Origin: Nonomuraea sp. SYSU D8015
GTDB lineage: Bacteria > Actinomycetota > Actinomycetes > Streptosporangiales > Streptosporangiaceae
Assembly: GCF_008065375.1 (NCBI RefSeq)
Contig: NZ_VJYI01000018.1
Coordinates: forward strand, 62,001 to 126,000
Direction of reading: 5' to 3'
DNA: 64,000 nucleotides
In this document: positions 15,213 to 24,037 of the stretch, in pieces
How positions within the stretch are numbered: the stretch's first letter is position 1
Layout of the letters: each line of letters starts with the position of its first letter
Position numbers and translations under genes: made by a program
Notes under the pieces: generated by a model
The model's database searches: none
Seen by the model: the letters and a program-made list of their open reading frames with translations, nothing else
Told to the model about the DNA's origin: nothing

Positions 15213-15955
15213 CCGAGGATCGGTTGCTCGCCGGGCTGGCGGCGCTCGCCGCCGACGCGCCGGACGGGCTGTTCGACAGGATCGCCGCCCGCTGGGTGAG
15301 CGTACCCGGGCCGATCGGGGAGCTGCGGGTGGCCTTCACCGACCACGGGGTGGCGTACGTGCATCCGCGCGAGGGCTTCGCCGAGGCTTTCAGGGAGCGG
15401 TTCGGCCGCCCGCTCCTTCCCGCCGCCCGGCCGCCCGCGGGGCTTCTGCCCGCACTGCGCACCGGCCGGGCCTCCGGCGTGCGGCTGGACCTGCGGGAGC
15501 TGAGCGACTTCCAGCGCGACGTGCTGGAAGCGGCGCGGGAGATCCCGCACGGCGAGGTACGTCCCTACTCCTGGATCGCCGCCCGGATCGGCCGCCCCAG
15601 GGCCGTGCGCGCGGTCGGGACGGCGCTGGCGGACAACCCGGTGCCGCTGCTGGTGCCGTGCCACCGGGTGACCAGGTCGGACGGCGCGGTGGGCGACTAC
15701 GTGTTCGGGGCGGCGGCCAAGGAACGACTGCTGATGGCCGAGGGCGTCGATCTGGAGCGGCTGCGGCGGCTGGCCGGGGAGCGGGTGTTCTACCTGGCCA
15801 GCGACACCACGGGCGTCGTGTGCTTCCCCACCTGCCACAACGCCCGGCGCATCACCCCCGCCCACCGGCACGGCTTCCGCACCCTCGCCCAGGCCAGGGC
15901 CGCCGGCTACCGGCCGTGCCGCACCTGCCGCCCGGCTCAGGTCGCGCCGGAGTGA
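15209..15955 (+). CDS. O6-alkylguanine-DNA alkyltransferase fused to a C-terminal Ada-type Zn domain
   Basis: The protein has 248 residues. Residues about 98-180 are the DNA-methyltransferase domain: FQRDVLEAAREIPHGEVRPYSW, then the acceptor-site motif PCHRV with Cys151. Residues about 190-242 match the Ada metal-binding domain: VFYLASDTTGVVCFPTC and PCRTC, with four zinc cysteines at 205, 209, 237 and 240. In Ada of E. coli the zinc domain is N-terminal and accepts phosphotriester methyl groups. Here it is at the C-terminus and no AraC DNA-binding domain is present. The partner ECF sigma factor may take over the transcriptional role. Suicide repair of O6-methylguanine is the confident function. 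Confidence 0.88.
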   Translation: MTEDRLLAGLAALAADAPDGLFDRIAARWVSVPGPIGELRVAFTDHGVAYVHPREGFAEAFRERFGRPLLPAARPPAGLLPALRTGRASGVRLDLRELSDFQRDVLEAAREIPHGEVRPYSWIAARIGRPRAVRAVGTALADNPVPLLVPCHRVTRSDGAVGDYVFGAAAKERLLMAEGVDLERLRRLAGERVFYLASDTTGVVCFPTCHNARRITPAHRHGFRTLAQARAAGYRPCRTCRPAQVAPE

Positions 15956-16009
15956 CGCCACGACCTGGGTCCGTTCTCCGCATGTGTGTGCTCAGGGCAT
16001 GGCTTCGGC

Positions 16010-16528
16010 TCAGGAACTGGGGTGAATGAGGGCGAGCAGGGCCGGGGTCCAGTGGTCGCCGTAGCGGGCCCGGAGGTCGGGGCGCCGCCAGTCCGTGCCG
16101 GTGACCCGGCCGCGGCACAGCGCCGTCCCACAGCGGCAGTCCATGGCGAAGGTGGGCGCGGCGGTGCTGGTGGCGTAGTCGTTCGTGAGCTCCTCGCCCG
16201 CGTGGAGGTCACGGCGGGCGGCAAGGGTGTAGGGGGCGGTCCACCACAGGTTGGGGTCGCAGCTGTGGTTGCTCTTGCCGACGGACCGGCCCGGCGGGAG
16301 GACCAGGTGGAGGTCGTCGTGCGCGGCGATGGTGTCCACGTACGGGATGGCGGGGTCGGCGAACATCCGCTCCAGTTCGGCCCAGGTGACCAGGCGGCCG
16401 CCGAGCCGGGCCACGACGGTGCCCGCCGGGATGGGCGCCGTGGCGAACAGGCCGTCGCCGGCGATGGCCGAGGGGCGCACCTCGAGATGCGGGTGCACCC
16501 AGCAGTCGGGCTCCGGTTCCACACGCAT
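16010..16528 (-). CDS. SET-domain protein (putative protein-lysine methyltransferase)
   Basis: The protein has 172 residues from the ATG at 16528, with a GTG two codons upstream as the alternative. SET hallmarks are present in order: the I-SET opening AIAGDGLFATAPIPAGTVVARLGG, the cofactor motif SNHSCDPNLWW, AGEELTNDYA, and a post-SET-like CRCGTALCRG. Such small bacterial SET proteins are scattered in actinobacteria, and substrates are mostly unknown. It is transcribed toward the alkyltransferase gene. The N-H-S-C motif and the tyrosine of NDYA are intact, so catalytic activity is plausible. Confidence 0.85.
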   Translation of the reverse strand: MRVEPEPDCWVHPHLEVRPSAIAGDGLFATAPIPAGTVVARLGGRLVTWAELERMFADPAIPYVDTIAAHDDLHLVLPPGRSVGKSNHSCDPNLWWTAPYTLAARRDLHAGEELTNDYATSTAAPTFAMDCRCGTALCRGRVTGTDWRRPDLRARYGDHWTPALLALIHPSS

Positions 16529-16589
16529 GACCACAGGGTAGACCTGGGGTTACGGGGGTAGCGGCACGCGCAGTGGGGAGGTGCGGCAC

Positions 16590-17228
16590 GTGTCCGGCGA
16601 TCTGATCGTTCCTGATGCCGCTCAGGGAATCGTGGTGTTCGTGCACGGGAGCGGGAGCAGCCGGCTCAGCCCGCGCAACCGTTACGTGGCCGGCGTGCTC
16701 AATCAGGCCGGGCTCGGCACGTTGTTGTTCGACCTGCTCACGCCGGAGGAGGAGGCCGATCGGGCGAACGTCTTCGACATCGGGCTCCTGGCCGACCGGT
16801 TGTTGCGGCGTACGGGCTGGGTGCGGGAGAAGGAGGAGGCCGCGGGCCTGCCGATCGGCTATTTCGGCGCGAGCACCGGCGCCGCCGCGGCGCTGTGGGC
16901 GGCCGCCGAGCCGGACAACGCGATCGCGGCGATCGTCTCCCGCGGCGGGCGTCCCGACCTGGCCGGGGCGCGGCTGGCCGCGGTACGGGCGCCGACGCTG
17001 CTCATCGTGGGCGGCCGGGACCCTGTGGTGGTGGGGTTGAACAAGGAGGCGCAGCGGCGCCTGCGGGCCGAGAGCCGGATGACGATCGTGCCCGGCGCCA
17101 CCCACCTGTTCGAGGAGCCGGGCGCGCTGGATGCGGTGGCCGAGCACGCCCGCGACTGGTTCGCCACGCACTTCGCCGCACCCCGGAAATTCGCCGCCCA
17201 ATACCCATTGGGACCGAAAATTTCCTGA
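16590..17228 (+). CDS. Alpha/beta-hydrolase (dienelactone-hydrolase-like)
   Basis: The protein has 212 residues from the GTG at 16590, which has GGGGAGG 8 nt upstream. An earlier GTG at 16581 overlaps that site. The fold shows GIVVFVHGSGSSRLSPRN (oxyanion region), the nucleophile elbow GASTG, the acid in GGRDPVVV and the histidine in PGATHLF. This group is often found fused or adjacent to phosphoribosyltransferases and is of unknown substrate. It stands alone here. Confidence 0.87.
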   Translation: MSGDLIVPDAAQGIVVFVHGSGSSRLSPRNRYVAGVLNQAGLGTLLFDLLTPEEEADRANVFDIGLLADRLLRRTGWVREKEEAAGLPIGYFGASTGAAAALWAAAEPDNAIAAIVSRGGRPDLAGARLAAVRAPTLLIVGGRDPVVVGLNKEAQRRLRAESRMTIVPGATHLFEEPGALDAVAEHARDWFATHFAAPRKFAAQYPLGPKIS

Positions 17229-17356
17229 TAAATCCGTATTTTGTCGATCCGGATCGCCGGTTAACCAGCCGTGTCATTACGTTGCCGTGACTCGCTGTTT
17301 GTGAAAACGTCAACTTCGGAACGGGGCGAACGAACCATCCGGAGTTGACGTCGGTC

Positions 17357-18004
17357 GTGGACACACCACTTCTTGAGCTCTCTGGCCTCACCTGGGAAAC
17401 GCGCGGTGCCCTGCGCGGCCTGTCGCCCGACCCGCTGACGCTCGCGCAGGGCCGGGCCGCCGTGGTCGTGGCCGCCGACTCCGCCGAGGCCGACGCGTTC
17501 GCCGACCTGCTGCTCGGTCTGGAGATGCCGGTCGGGGGCCGGATCCGGCTCGGCGGCGAGGAGATCACCATGCGGCTGCCGACCGAGCGCGCGATCGGGC
17601 TGGTCCCGGCGGGCGCCGGGCTGCTGCCGCACCTGACCGTCGAGCAGAACCTCGCGCTGGCCGCCCGCGGCGACGACCTCGCGCCGTCGTTCGTCCACGG
17701 CCGGGTCGCGTTCATGGCCAGGCGAATGGACATCCAGGGCTTCCTGCGGTCCCGGCCGCACGAGCTGGCACACGACGAGCGGCTGAGCGTCGCGCTGGCC
17801 CGGGCCCTGTGCAGGCTCGTGCCGGTCAAGGTGATGGTGATCGAGGACCGCACCGGCTGCGGACCCTGCCACGCGGCCGTCAGCGCGGCGTTACGCACCG
17901 ATCCCAGCCTGGCCGTGCTGGTCGTGACCGACGACCGGACCAGGGTGGCGAGTCTCGCCGCTCCCTCGCGTTTCTGGGAGGTGGCCGATGTCGCTGAGCC
18001 GTAG
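17357..18004 (+). CDS. Degenerate ABC-transporter ATPase-like subunit (pseudo-ATPase)
   Basis: The protein has about 215 residues from the GTG at 17357; a TTG at 17345 directly abuts GGAG and is less likely. The overall frame aligns with ABC ATPases: RAAVVVAADSAEADAFADLL in the Walker A place, IRLGGEEITMRLPTERAIGL, LVPAGAGLLPHLTVEQNL (Q-loop region), PHELAHDERLSVALARAL (signature region) and VKVMVIEDR (Walker B region). The P-loop GxxGxGKST is absent, the Q-loop Gln is missing, LSGGQ is replaced by AHDER, and the switch His is Asp (VVTDDRTRV). It therefore should not hydrolyse ATP. It is followed by a lipoprotein and a fused permease, overlapping by 17 nt. It may be a structural or regulatory nucleotide-free subunit. 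Confidence 0.8.
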   Translation: MDTPLLELSGLTWETRGALRGLSPDPLTLAQGRAAVVVAADSAEADAFADLLLGLEMPVGGRIRLGGEEITMRLPTERAIGLVPAGAGLLPHLTVEQNLALAARGDDLAPSFVHGRVAFMARRMDIQGFLRSRPHELAHDERLSVALARALCRLVPVKVMVIEDRTGCGPCHAAVSAALRTDPSLAVLVVTDDRTRVASLAAPSRFWEVADVAEP

Positions 18005-19214
18005 GGGGTTCCTGGCCGCGATCCCGGCCGCGGCCCTCGCCGGCTGCGCCGAGGACCGGCCGCTGCGGGTGGCGGTGGTCTGGAGCGGCGACGAGCTGCG
18101 GCGCTTCAACGAGGTGGTCCGCGAGTACGGCAGGCCGGTCAGCGTCTACTCGGCCGGCGACAACATCGCGGCCCTGCTGCGCGGCCCCGCGGCGGAGGTC
18201 ATCCCCGACGTGGCGGTGATCCCCAGGCTGGGCCTGCTCTTCGACCCGGTGGTCCAGCGCCGCATCAGGCCGTGGACCGGCGGTCATGAGCAGCCCCCGT
18301 TCTGGCGCCGGCTCGTGACGCCGTACGGAGGGCGCGAGGAGCTCGGCGCCTGGTTCAAGATCGCGCACAAGTCGCTCGTCTGGCACCGCGCGGGAGAGTT
18401 CACGGACCAGCCCACCGACCTGGCCGAATGGCGGCCGGCCCGAGGCACGCTGTCGATGGGAGCGGCCGACGGGTGGGTGCTCAGCGACTGGTTCGAGAAC
18501 GTCCTGCTCGCCTATGCCCCCGAGGTGTACAACGGGCTCTTCCCCACGACTGGGGAGCCCGGCAACCCGGCCTGGTGGGGAGTGGCGCGGACAGAGGAGG
18601 CGCTCGAACTGCTGGCCACGATCTGGCGTGGAGCGTTCGACCGCGACCGGGGGAGGCGTGCGCTCACCATGCAGTTCCACGATTCCATGCTCGACGTCTT
18701 CGTCTACCGGACCGCCGACATCGTGGCGGCGCCCGACTTCGCTCTGCCGGTCATCGACCGCTACGCCGGCAAGGGGTCCGCACGGCACTTCCGCTTCCCG
18801 CGCTGGCGGGACAACCCGCCGCCGCTGGTGGTCGGCGGGGACGTGGCGGTGGCGATGCGGGACGGGAGGACCGACGCGATCGACTTCGTGAACTGGCTGA
18901 CCAGGCCGCGCACGGCGGACGAGCGCGACGCGCTGACGGCGTGGATCGCCGACGGCGGCTTCCTGACGCCGTTCACCCTGCCGTCCAACGAGTTGCTCCG
19001 CGGCCCGGCGCAGGAGCTGAACGACGCGTTGAACGGCCACTACGACCTGTCCGACCGGCTGTTCGGCCCTCTGGAGGGCGGCGACGGGCGCGGGCTGTGG
19101 CGGGTGCTCACCGAGCTGTTCTCCGACGCGGTCGTCGGCCGGGTCGATCCGCGCAAGGCGGCGTACGACGCCCGCGAGAAGCTCGTCGCGGGCAGCAGGG
19201 AGGGTGCCCGGTGA
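17988..19214 (+). CDS. Tat-exported lipoprotein, ABC-type extracellular substrate-binding protein
   Basis: The protein has 408 residues. The N-terminus MSLSRRGFLAAIPAAALAGC has a twin-arginine motif and lipobox (Cys20), so it is a Tat lipoprotein. The body matches the extracellular solute-binding family 1: RVAVVWSGDELRRFNEVVREYG opens the first lobe, and VVGGDVAVAMRDGRTDAIDFVNWLT and PSNELLRGPAQELNDALNG lie in the C-terminal lobe. Such proteins usually bind sugars or glycosides; the ligand here is unknown. The start overlaps the end of the pseudo-ATPase gene and the stop overlaps the permease start. Confidence 0.88.
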   Translation: MSLSRRGFLAAIPAAALAGCAEDRPLRVAVVWSGDELRRFNEVVREYGRPVSVYSAGDNIAALLRGPAAEVIPDVAVIPRLGLLFDPVVQRRIRPWTGGHEQPPFWRRLVTPYGGREELGAWFKIAHKSLVWHRAGEFTDQPTDLAEWRPARGTLSMGAADGWVLSDWFENVLLAYAPEVYNGLFPTTGEPGNPAWWGVARTEEALELLATIWRGAFDRDRGRRALTMQFHDSMLDVFVYRTADIVAAPDFALPVIDRYAGKGSARHFRFPRWRDNPPPLVVGGDVAVAMRDGRTDAIDFVNWLTRPRTADERDALTAWIADGGFLTPFTLPSNELLRGPAQELNDALNGHYDLSDRLFGPLEGGDGRGLWRVLTELFSDAVVGRVDPRKAAYDAREKLVAGSREGAR

Positions 19215-20905
19215 GCGAGCGGAACGCCTTCCTGTTCGATGTGGCGCCTTACCACGACGCCGGCATCCCCGTGGTCAGGCACGGGCTCGGCCGCTGGCGC
19301 GCGACCCTCTACCTGCTGCTCGCGGTGCTGCTGTCGGCGGGCGTCATCCTGGTGCCGCTCTTCACCACCGTGATCATCAGTCTGTCCCAAGGGCTCACCG
19401 GGTACGACGTGCTGCGCGATGTCCAGGTTCTCCAGGCGCTGGGCAACTCGCTCATCTGGCTCGTGCTGGCCGTGATCGTCTGCGCGGCAGGGCTCGGCCT
19501 GGCGTGGCTGGCCAGGAACGCCGGGCCGGTCCCCGGCCGGATCCTGCGCTTCCTGCTCGTCCTGCCGGCCGCGGTCTCCCCGCTCACCACGGGCGCGATC
19601 TTCCGGCTGCTGTACGACACCAACCAGCGGCGTGGCCTGTTCAGCGCCGTGCTCGGCGCCGACGTGGCCTTCCTGGGGCCGGTCTGGATCTGGCTGGTGC
19701 TGGGGGCGGCGTTCGTCTGGCAGTGGTCCGGGATCGCGTTCCTGGTCTTCCACGAGGCGCTGGCCAGGATGCCGAACAACCTGCTGCGGATGGCCAGGGC
19801 GTTCGGCGTCAGCCGTCGGCGCAGGGTGTGGTCCGTCGTGGTGCCCGCGCTGGCCGGGCCGGCGGCGATGGCGTACCTGTTCGCACTGGTGGCGGCGGCG
19901 CGTGTGTTCGATCTCGTGCTGATGGGCGCGCCGGGGTCGATGCAGGCCGAGGTCGAGGGCGGCGGGCTGTTCTGGTGGCGGCACCACGCCGATCTGGGGG
20001 CCGCGCGGGCCGCCGCGCTCGCTGTGGTGCTGTCCCTGCTGGCGGCCGTGCTGGCGCTGCCGTCGCTGGCCGGGCTGCGCGGGCGCGCGAACTGGGCCGA
20101 GCCTCCCACCCAGCCGCCGCGGCGGGGTCGGCGGGGCTGGCTGGTGTGCGGGGTGGTGTCGCTGCTGTGGCTGTTGCCGTTCGCGGTGCTGGTGCTCACC
20201 TCGGTGCGTGACCCGATCGCCGCGACGCTGTCCGGGTGGTGGAGCGGCGGGCCGTGGACCCTCGGCTCGTACGGGGAGGTGCTGACCGACACGGGCTTCA
20301 TGGTCGCGCTAGGCTCCACGTTCGTGCGCGCGACCGTGGTCGTCGGACTGGTGTTGCTGGCCGCCGTTCCGGCCGCGTATGTGCTGGCTCACGAGCACCT
20401 GCTGCCGCACCGCGCCTGGCGGCCGGTGCTCCTGGTCGCGGTGGCGCTGGCGGCGCTGCCGCCGCTGGCGTTCGCCGTGCCGCTGCAGCGCTGGCTCAGC
20501 CCGGTCGTCGGCACCGCCTCCGCGCTGGCCATCGTGCACGCCGCGCTGGTGATCCCGCTGGCGGTGCTGGTGCTGCACAGGGCCTTCACCCGGGTGGCGA
20601 CACCCATGCTCGCGCGCCATCGCTGGGAGCTGTTCCACGTGGTACGCGAGGCGTCCCCGGCCGTGGTGCTGGCCGGCGTGCTGGCGTTCGTGCTGGTGTG
20701 GAATGACACGGCCGTCGGGCTGCTGCTCAACTGGCCGTCGGGCGACCACCTGCCACTGATCATGCTGGAGGAGTCCCGGCACTTCACCACCTCCGCGGGC
20801 ACGCTGGCGGCACAGTCGGTGATCGCCACTGTGGTGCCCGTAGCCGTGGTCGCCCTCACCGCCCGCTGGTTGTACGGCGGACTGACGAGGGGGGTCCGAC
20901 GATGA
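19211..20905 (+). CDS. ABC transporter permease, two membrane domains fused
   Basis: The protein has 564 residues from the GTG at 19211, overlapping the lipoprotein stop. There are about twelve hydrophobic helices in two halves (roughly 20-300 and 305-560). The first half carries an EAA-type coupling loop (EALARMPNNLLRMARAFGVS). The second contains the weaker equivalent LARHRWELFHVVREASPAV. This doubled permease layout is like FbpB/ThiP importers, whereas sugar importers normally use two separate permeases. The coupling helices should dock on an ATPase, yet the only ATPase gene of the operon is degenerate. Confidence 0.88.
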   Translation: MSERNAFLFDVAPYHDAGIPVVRHGLGRWRATLYLLLAVLLSAGVILVPLFTTVIISLSQGLTGYDVLRDVQVLQALGNSLIWLVLAVIVCAAGLGLAWLARNAGPVPGRILRFLLVLPAAVSPLTTGAIFRLLYDTNQRRGLFSAVLGADVAFLGPVWIWLVLGAAFVWQWSGIAFLVFHEALARMPNNLLRMARAFGVSRRRRVWSVVVPALAGPAAMAYLFALVAAARVFDLVLMGAPGSMQAEVEGGGLFWWRHHADLGAARAAALAVVLSLLAAVLALPSLAGLRGRANWAEPPTQPPRRGRRGWLVCGVVSLLWLLPFAVLVLTSVRDPIAATLSGWWSGGPWTLGSYGEVLTDTGFMVALGSTFVRATVVVGLVLLAAVPAAYVLAHEHLLPHRAWRPVLLVAVALAALPPLAFAVPLQRWLSPVVGTASALAIVHAALVIPLAVLVLHRAFTRVATPMLARHRWELFHVVREASPAVVLAGVLAFVLVWNDTAVGLLLNWPSGDHLPLIMLEESRHFTTSAGTLAAQSVIATVVPVAVVALTARWLYGGLTRGVRR

Positions 20906-23169
20906 TCTCCTACCGGGACCGGCTGCGGTTCCGGCTGTCACGCTTCTACCAGCAGGCCGGGTCGCGCCTGCCCGAGCTGGGTGGCGGACTGGTCACGGTC
21001 GGGGGAGTCTTCCTCATTCTGCAGGCAAAGGTGATCGAGGACCTGGTGGACGGGTTCGCCCCGTGGCTGCGCGCCGTCCTGGCCTTCGGGCTGCCCGTCA
21101 CGGCCGGTTTGCTTGTCGGCGTCTTCCGCCGCCGTCGCAAGCCCGCTCCCCCGCAGTCCCCGCAGTCCCCCGGCCGCCTGCCGCTCCCCGCCGGGCGGGA
21201 CGACCTCATCGGCCGGGAGACCGAGATCAGCCAGGTCGTGGCTCGGGCGCGGGAGAGCGGCCTGGCCGTGATCCGGGGCCCGATCGGGATGGGCACGTCC
21301 TCTGTGGCGATCCGGGCCGCGAGGGAGCTGACCGATGAGGCCGACGAGCAGCGGTACGCCGACGTCCGCGGCCCCGACCGGGACCACCCCGAGACACCGC
21401 TGCGCGTGGCCCAGGCCGTGCTGCGCACGCTCGGCCTGCAGCCAGGCGCCATCCAGGAGCCGGAGGACGCGACCGCGGAGGTGATCGACGCGCTCACCGC
21501 CGGGCAGGTGCTCCTGCTCGACAACGTCAGCACGTGGGACCAGGTGGCTTGGCTGCCGCCCCGGGTGCCGGAAGCGTACATCGTGGTCGCGGGCACGGTC
21601 TCGGGCGAGCTGCCGGGCCACGTCGAGCCGGTTCACCTGGGCCCGCTCGACCCGGAGGCCGGGCGGGAGCTGCTGGCCCGCCAGATCGGCGACGAGCGCG
21701 CCGAGCGCGGCCGGGAGTTGGGGCTGCTGGTCGACGCGTGCGTGGGCAGCCCGTCGGAGATCGTCAGGATCGGCCGTTGGCTCGCCCGCAACCCCAGGAT
21801 CTCGCTGCGAGCCCTGATCGACGACCTGAACAGGCTCCCGATCCGCCAGAAGCTCGGCTTCGTGCTCGACCAGAGCGTCAGGCAGCTCAGGCCGACGGCC
21901 AAGCAGTTGTTCATCCTGCTGGCCGGACTGCCTCTTGCCGAGGTCGACCACCAGGCCGCCGCCGCGCTGCTCGGCCTGCCCTCCGCCAAGGACGCGATCG
22001 ACGAGCTGGCGGAGCTCTGCCTCGTGGAGAACGTGCGGGTGAGCCGGGTCCGGCTGACCAGTACGTTCCACGACGCCGGGGCGCAGAACCCGCCGAGCGA
22101 GCCCGCCGCCTGGCGGCGGCTGGTGAGGCACTTCGCCGAGCGGGCCGGCGCGTTCGCCGCCCGGCTGCCGGCCGACGACGCGCGCAAGTGGTTCGCGATC
22201 GAGGACAAGGTGCTGCTGCAGGTGCTGGCGTATCAGAATCCCGTGCCCAAGACCGGCCGCGCGCTCGGCCGCATCGCCGACGCGCTCGAGTCCTGGTTCC
22301 GGCTCGAACAGCGGCACGAGGACCGGCTGCGCACGGCGCAGGCACTGGCCACGGCCGCCAAGGCGCTCGGCGACGAGAACATGCAGGCCACCGCCGAGCT
22401 GCGCCAGTGCGCGATCCTGCTCACCTCCGGCGACCCGCGCAAGGCCAGGCACCACTTCGACCAGGCGGCCCGGTTACGGATCAAGGTGGAGTCCTGGCCC
22501 CCGGAGCTCCATCTGGAGCACGCGGCCATCCTGCTGGCCGAAGGCGACGAGTTCACCGCCGTCGAGGCCGCGCTGGTCCATTACGCCCAGGCGCTGTCCG
22601 GCGGGGACGCGGCGGGCCACGCTCTGCGGCTGAACGCCGTCGCCGCGATGCTCATGCGCACGGGTCAAAACCTCGATCACGGCAGCCGCGGCACGGAGGC
22701 CCGCAAGCTGTACTCCAATGCCCGCGCCGTGCTCTTCGAGGCCCTGAGGCAGGCGCAACAGGCCGGCGACCGCGGCGCGGAGGCGTATGCGGAGGAAGTG
22801 CTCGCGCTCGCGCACTTCTACCTGGACCAGATCTTCGACGCGAGTTCCCACCTGCAGCGAGCCGAGCGGCTCTATGCCGAGATCGCCGACGAGATCGGGC
22901 GCGGGCGATGTCTGGTCCACAGGGCCAAGATCATGCTGGAGGATCCCGGACATGCGCCCGAGGAGGTGGCGGCGCTGCTGGACCAGGCACTGGACGTGCT
23001 GCCTCCGGTCGGGGTGAGCACCGCGCTGGCCCACCTGCATCTGGGCAGGCTCCGCCCCGAGGAGGCCGAGGAGCACCGGAGGGCCGGGCTGGCGGCGCTC
23101 GCCCCCTGGGACGAGATCGCAGGGCGGCTGCAGGTCCTCATGTTGCGGAAGTATCTAGGGGATCTGTGA
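20902..23169 (+). CDS. Membrane-anchored NB-ARC-like/TPR protein with defective P-loop
   Basis: The protein has 755 residues, with ATG overlapping the permease stop (ATGA). Two membrane segments lie near residues 28-45 and 55-75, followed by RRRRK. The STAND-like ATPase begins LIGRETEISQVV. Its P-loop position reads GPIGMGTS (126-133), with Thr132 replacing the catalytic Lys, while Walker B QVLLLDNV is kept. A winged-helix-like region follows, then a C-terminal TPR/helical solenoid (about 470-750). The co-encoded pseudo-ATPase suggests a complex in which nucleotide hydrolysis has been lost twice. The role may be sensing or scaffolding at the permease. The end overlaps the convergent PHP gene by 15 bp. 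Confidence 0.8.
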   Translation: MISYRDRLRFRLSRFYQQAGSRLPELGGGLVTVGGVFLILQAKVIEDLVDGFAPWLRAVLAFGLPVTAGLLVGVFRRRRKPAPPQSPQSPGRLPLPAGRDDLIGRETEISQVVARARESGLAVIRGPIGMGTSSVAIRAARELTDEADEQRYADVRGPDRDHPETPLRVAQAVLRTLGLQPGAIQEPEDATAEVIDALTAGQVLLLDNVSTWDQVAWLPPRVPEAYIVVAGTVSGELPGHVEPVHLGPLDPEAGRELLARQIGDERAERGRELGLLVDACVGSPSEIVRIGRWLARNPRISLRALIDDLNRLPIRQKLGFVLDQSVRQLRPTAKQLFILLAGLPLAEVDHQAAAALLGLPSAKDAIDELAELCLVENVRVSRVRLTSTFHDAGAQNPPSEPAAWRRLVRHFAERAGAFAARLPADDARKWFAIEDKVLLQVLAYQNPVPKTGRALGRIADALESWFRLEQRHEDRLRTAQALATAAKALGDENMQATAELRQCAILLTSGDPRKARHHFDQAARLRIKVESWPPELHLEHAAILLAEGDEFTAVEAALVHYAQALSGGDAAGHALRLNAVAAMLMRTGQNLDHGSRGTEARKLYSNARAVLFEALRQAQQAGDRGAEAYAEEVLALAHFYLDQIFDASSHLQRAERLYAEIADEIGRGRCLVHRAKIMLEDPGHAPEEVAALLDQALDVLPPVGVSTALAHLHLGRLRPEEAEEHRRAGLAALAPWDEIAGRLQVLMLRKYLGDL

Positions 23170-24009
23170 CGTGATGGGGGTCGCGCCCGTCGCCTCGGCG
23201 ACCAGGCGTTCGTACACCTCGGTCGCCGTGGTCTCGCAGCCCAGCCGGTGTCCGGTCAGCTCGCCGTGGTCGTCGCTGGAGCCGGTCACCGCCAGCCCGA
23301 GCTCGCCGGCCAGCCCGCGCAGGTGGGCGCGGGCGGCCGCGTCGTGGTCGAGGTGATCGGCCTCGACCCCGAAGAGCCCGGCCGCCGCCAGCTCGGCGAT
23401 CCACTCGTCGGGCACGACCTTGCCGCGCCTGGCCGCCTTCGGATGGGCCAGCACCGGCACCCCGCCCGCCGCGCGCACCATGCGGACCGCCTGCTCGGGA
23501 TCCAGCGCGTAGCGGGGAACGTACGCGCGGCCGCCCGTCCCGATCCACTCCGGCGTGAACGCCAGCTCTGGCGCGGCGACGGCTCCGGCGGCGACCATGG
23601 CGCGGGCGATGTGCGGCCGCCCGACCGGTCCACCCGCGGCCAGCTCGGACACCTGCTCCCAGGTGACCGGCGCGCCCAGCTCGGCCAGGCGCTGGACGGT
23701 CAGCCGGGCGCGCCGCTCGCGTGCCTCCCTGATGCGCACGCACTCGGCCCGCAGCTCGGGCTCCTCGGGGTCGAAAAGGTAGGCCAGCAAGTGGATGCTC
23801 TGCCCGGCGCGGCGGCAGGACAGCTCCATGCCGGGCACGAGCGTCAGCCCGGCGGGCAGCGCCCCGGTCGCCGCGGCATGCCCGGCGACGGTGTCGTGGT
23901 CGGTCAGCGCGAGCACGTCCAAGCCGCGCTCGCGGGCCCGGCGCACCACGTCGGCCGGCGGCTGCGTGCCGTCGGAGGCGCTGCTGTGGCTGTGGAGGTC
24001 GATGCGCAT
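23155..24009 (-). CDS. PHP-domain metal-dependent phosphoesterase
   Basis: The protein has 284 residues. The N-terminal metal-binding motif MRIDLHSHSSASDG contains the His6-x-His8 pair and a following Asp. Further ligands lie in LALTDHDTVAG, GMELSC, VLAHPKA and TGSSDDHGEL. It resembles the TrpH/YciV group, which degrades nucleoside 3',5'-bisphosphates or short RNA from the 5' end. It is a single gene, convergent with the ABC-like operon. Confidence 0.9.
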   Translation of the reverse strand: MRIDLHSHSSASDGTQPPADVVRRARERGLDVLALTDHDTVAGHAAATGALPAGLTLVPGMELSCRRAGQSIHLLAYLFDPEEPELRAECVRIREARERRARLTVQRLAELGAPVTWEQVSELAAGGPVGRPHIARAMVAAGAVAAPELAFTPEWIGTGGRAYVPRYALDPEQAVRMVRAAGGVPVLAHPKAARRGKVVPDEWIAELAAAGLFGVEADHLDHDAAARAHLRGLAGELGLAVTGSSDDHGELTGHRLGCETTATEVYERLVAEATGATPITSQIP

Positions 24010-24037
24010 CGTCCCGATCCATCGTAGAACCAGGGCG

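Noticed and set aside
21534..23174. Long second open frame on the plus strand inside the NB-ARC-like/TPR gene
   Set aside because: Arg/Gly/Ala-rich nonsense in a shifted frame of a well-supported gene; no start signal or family pattern.
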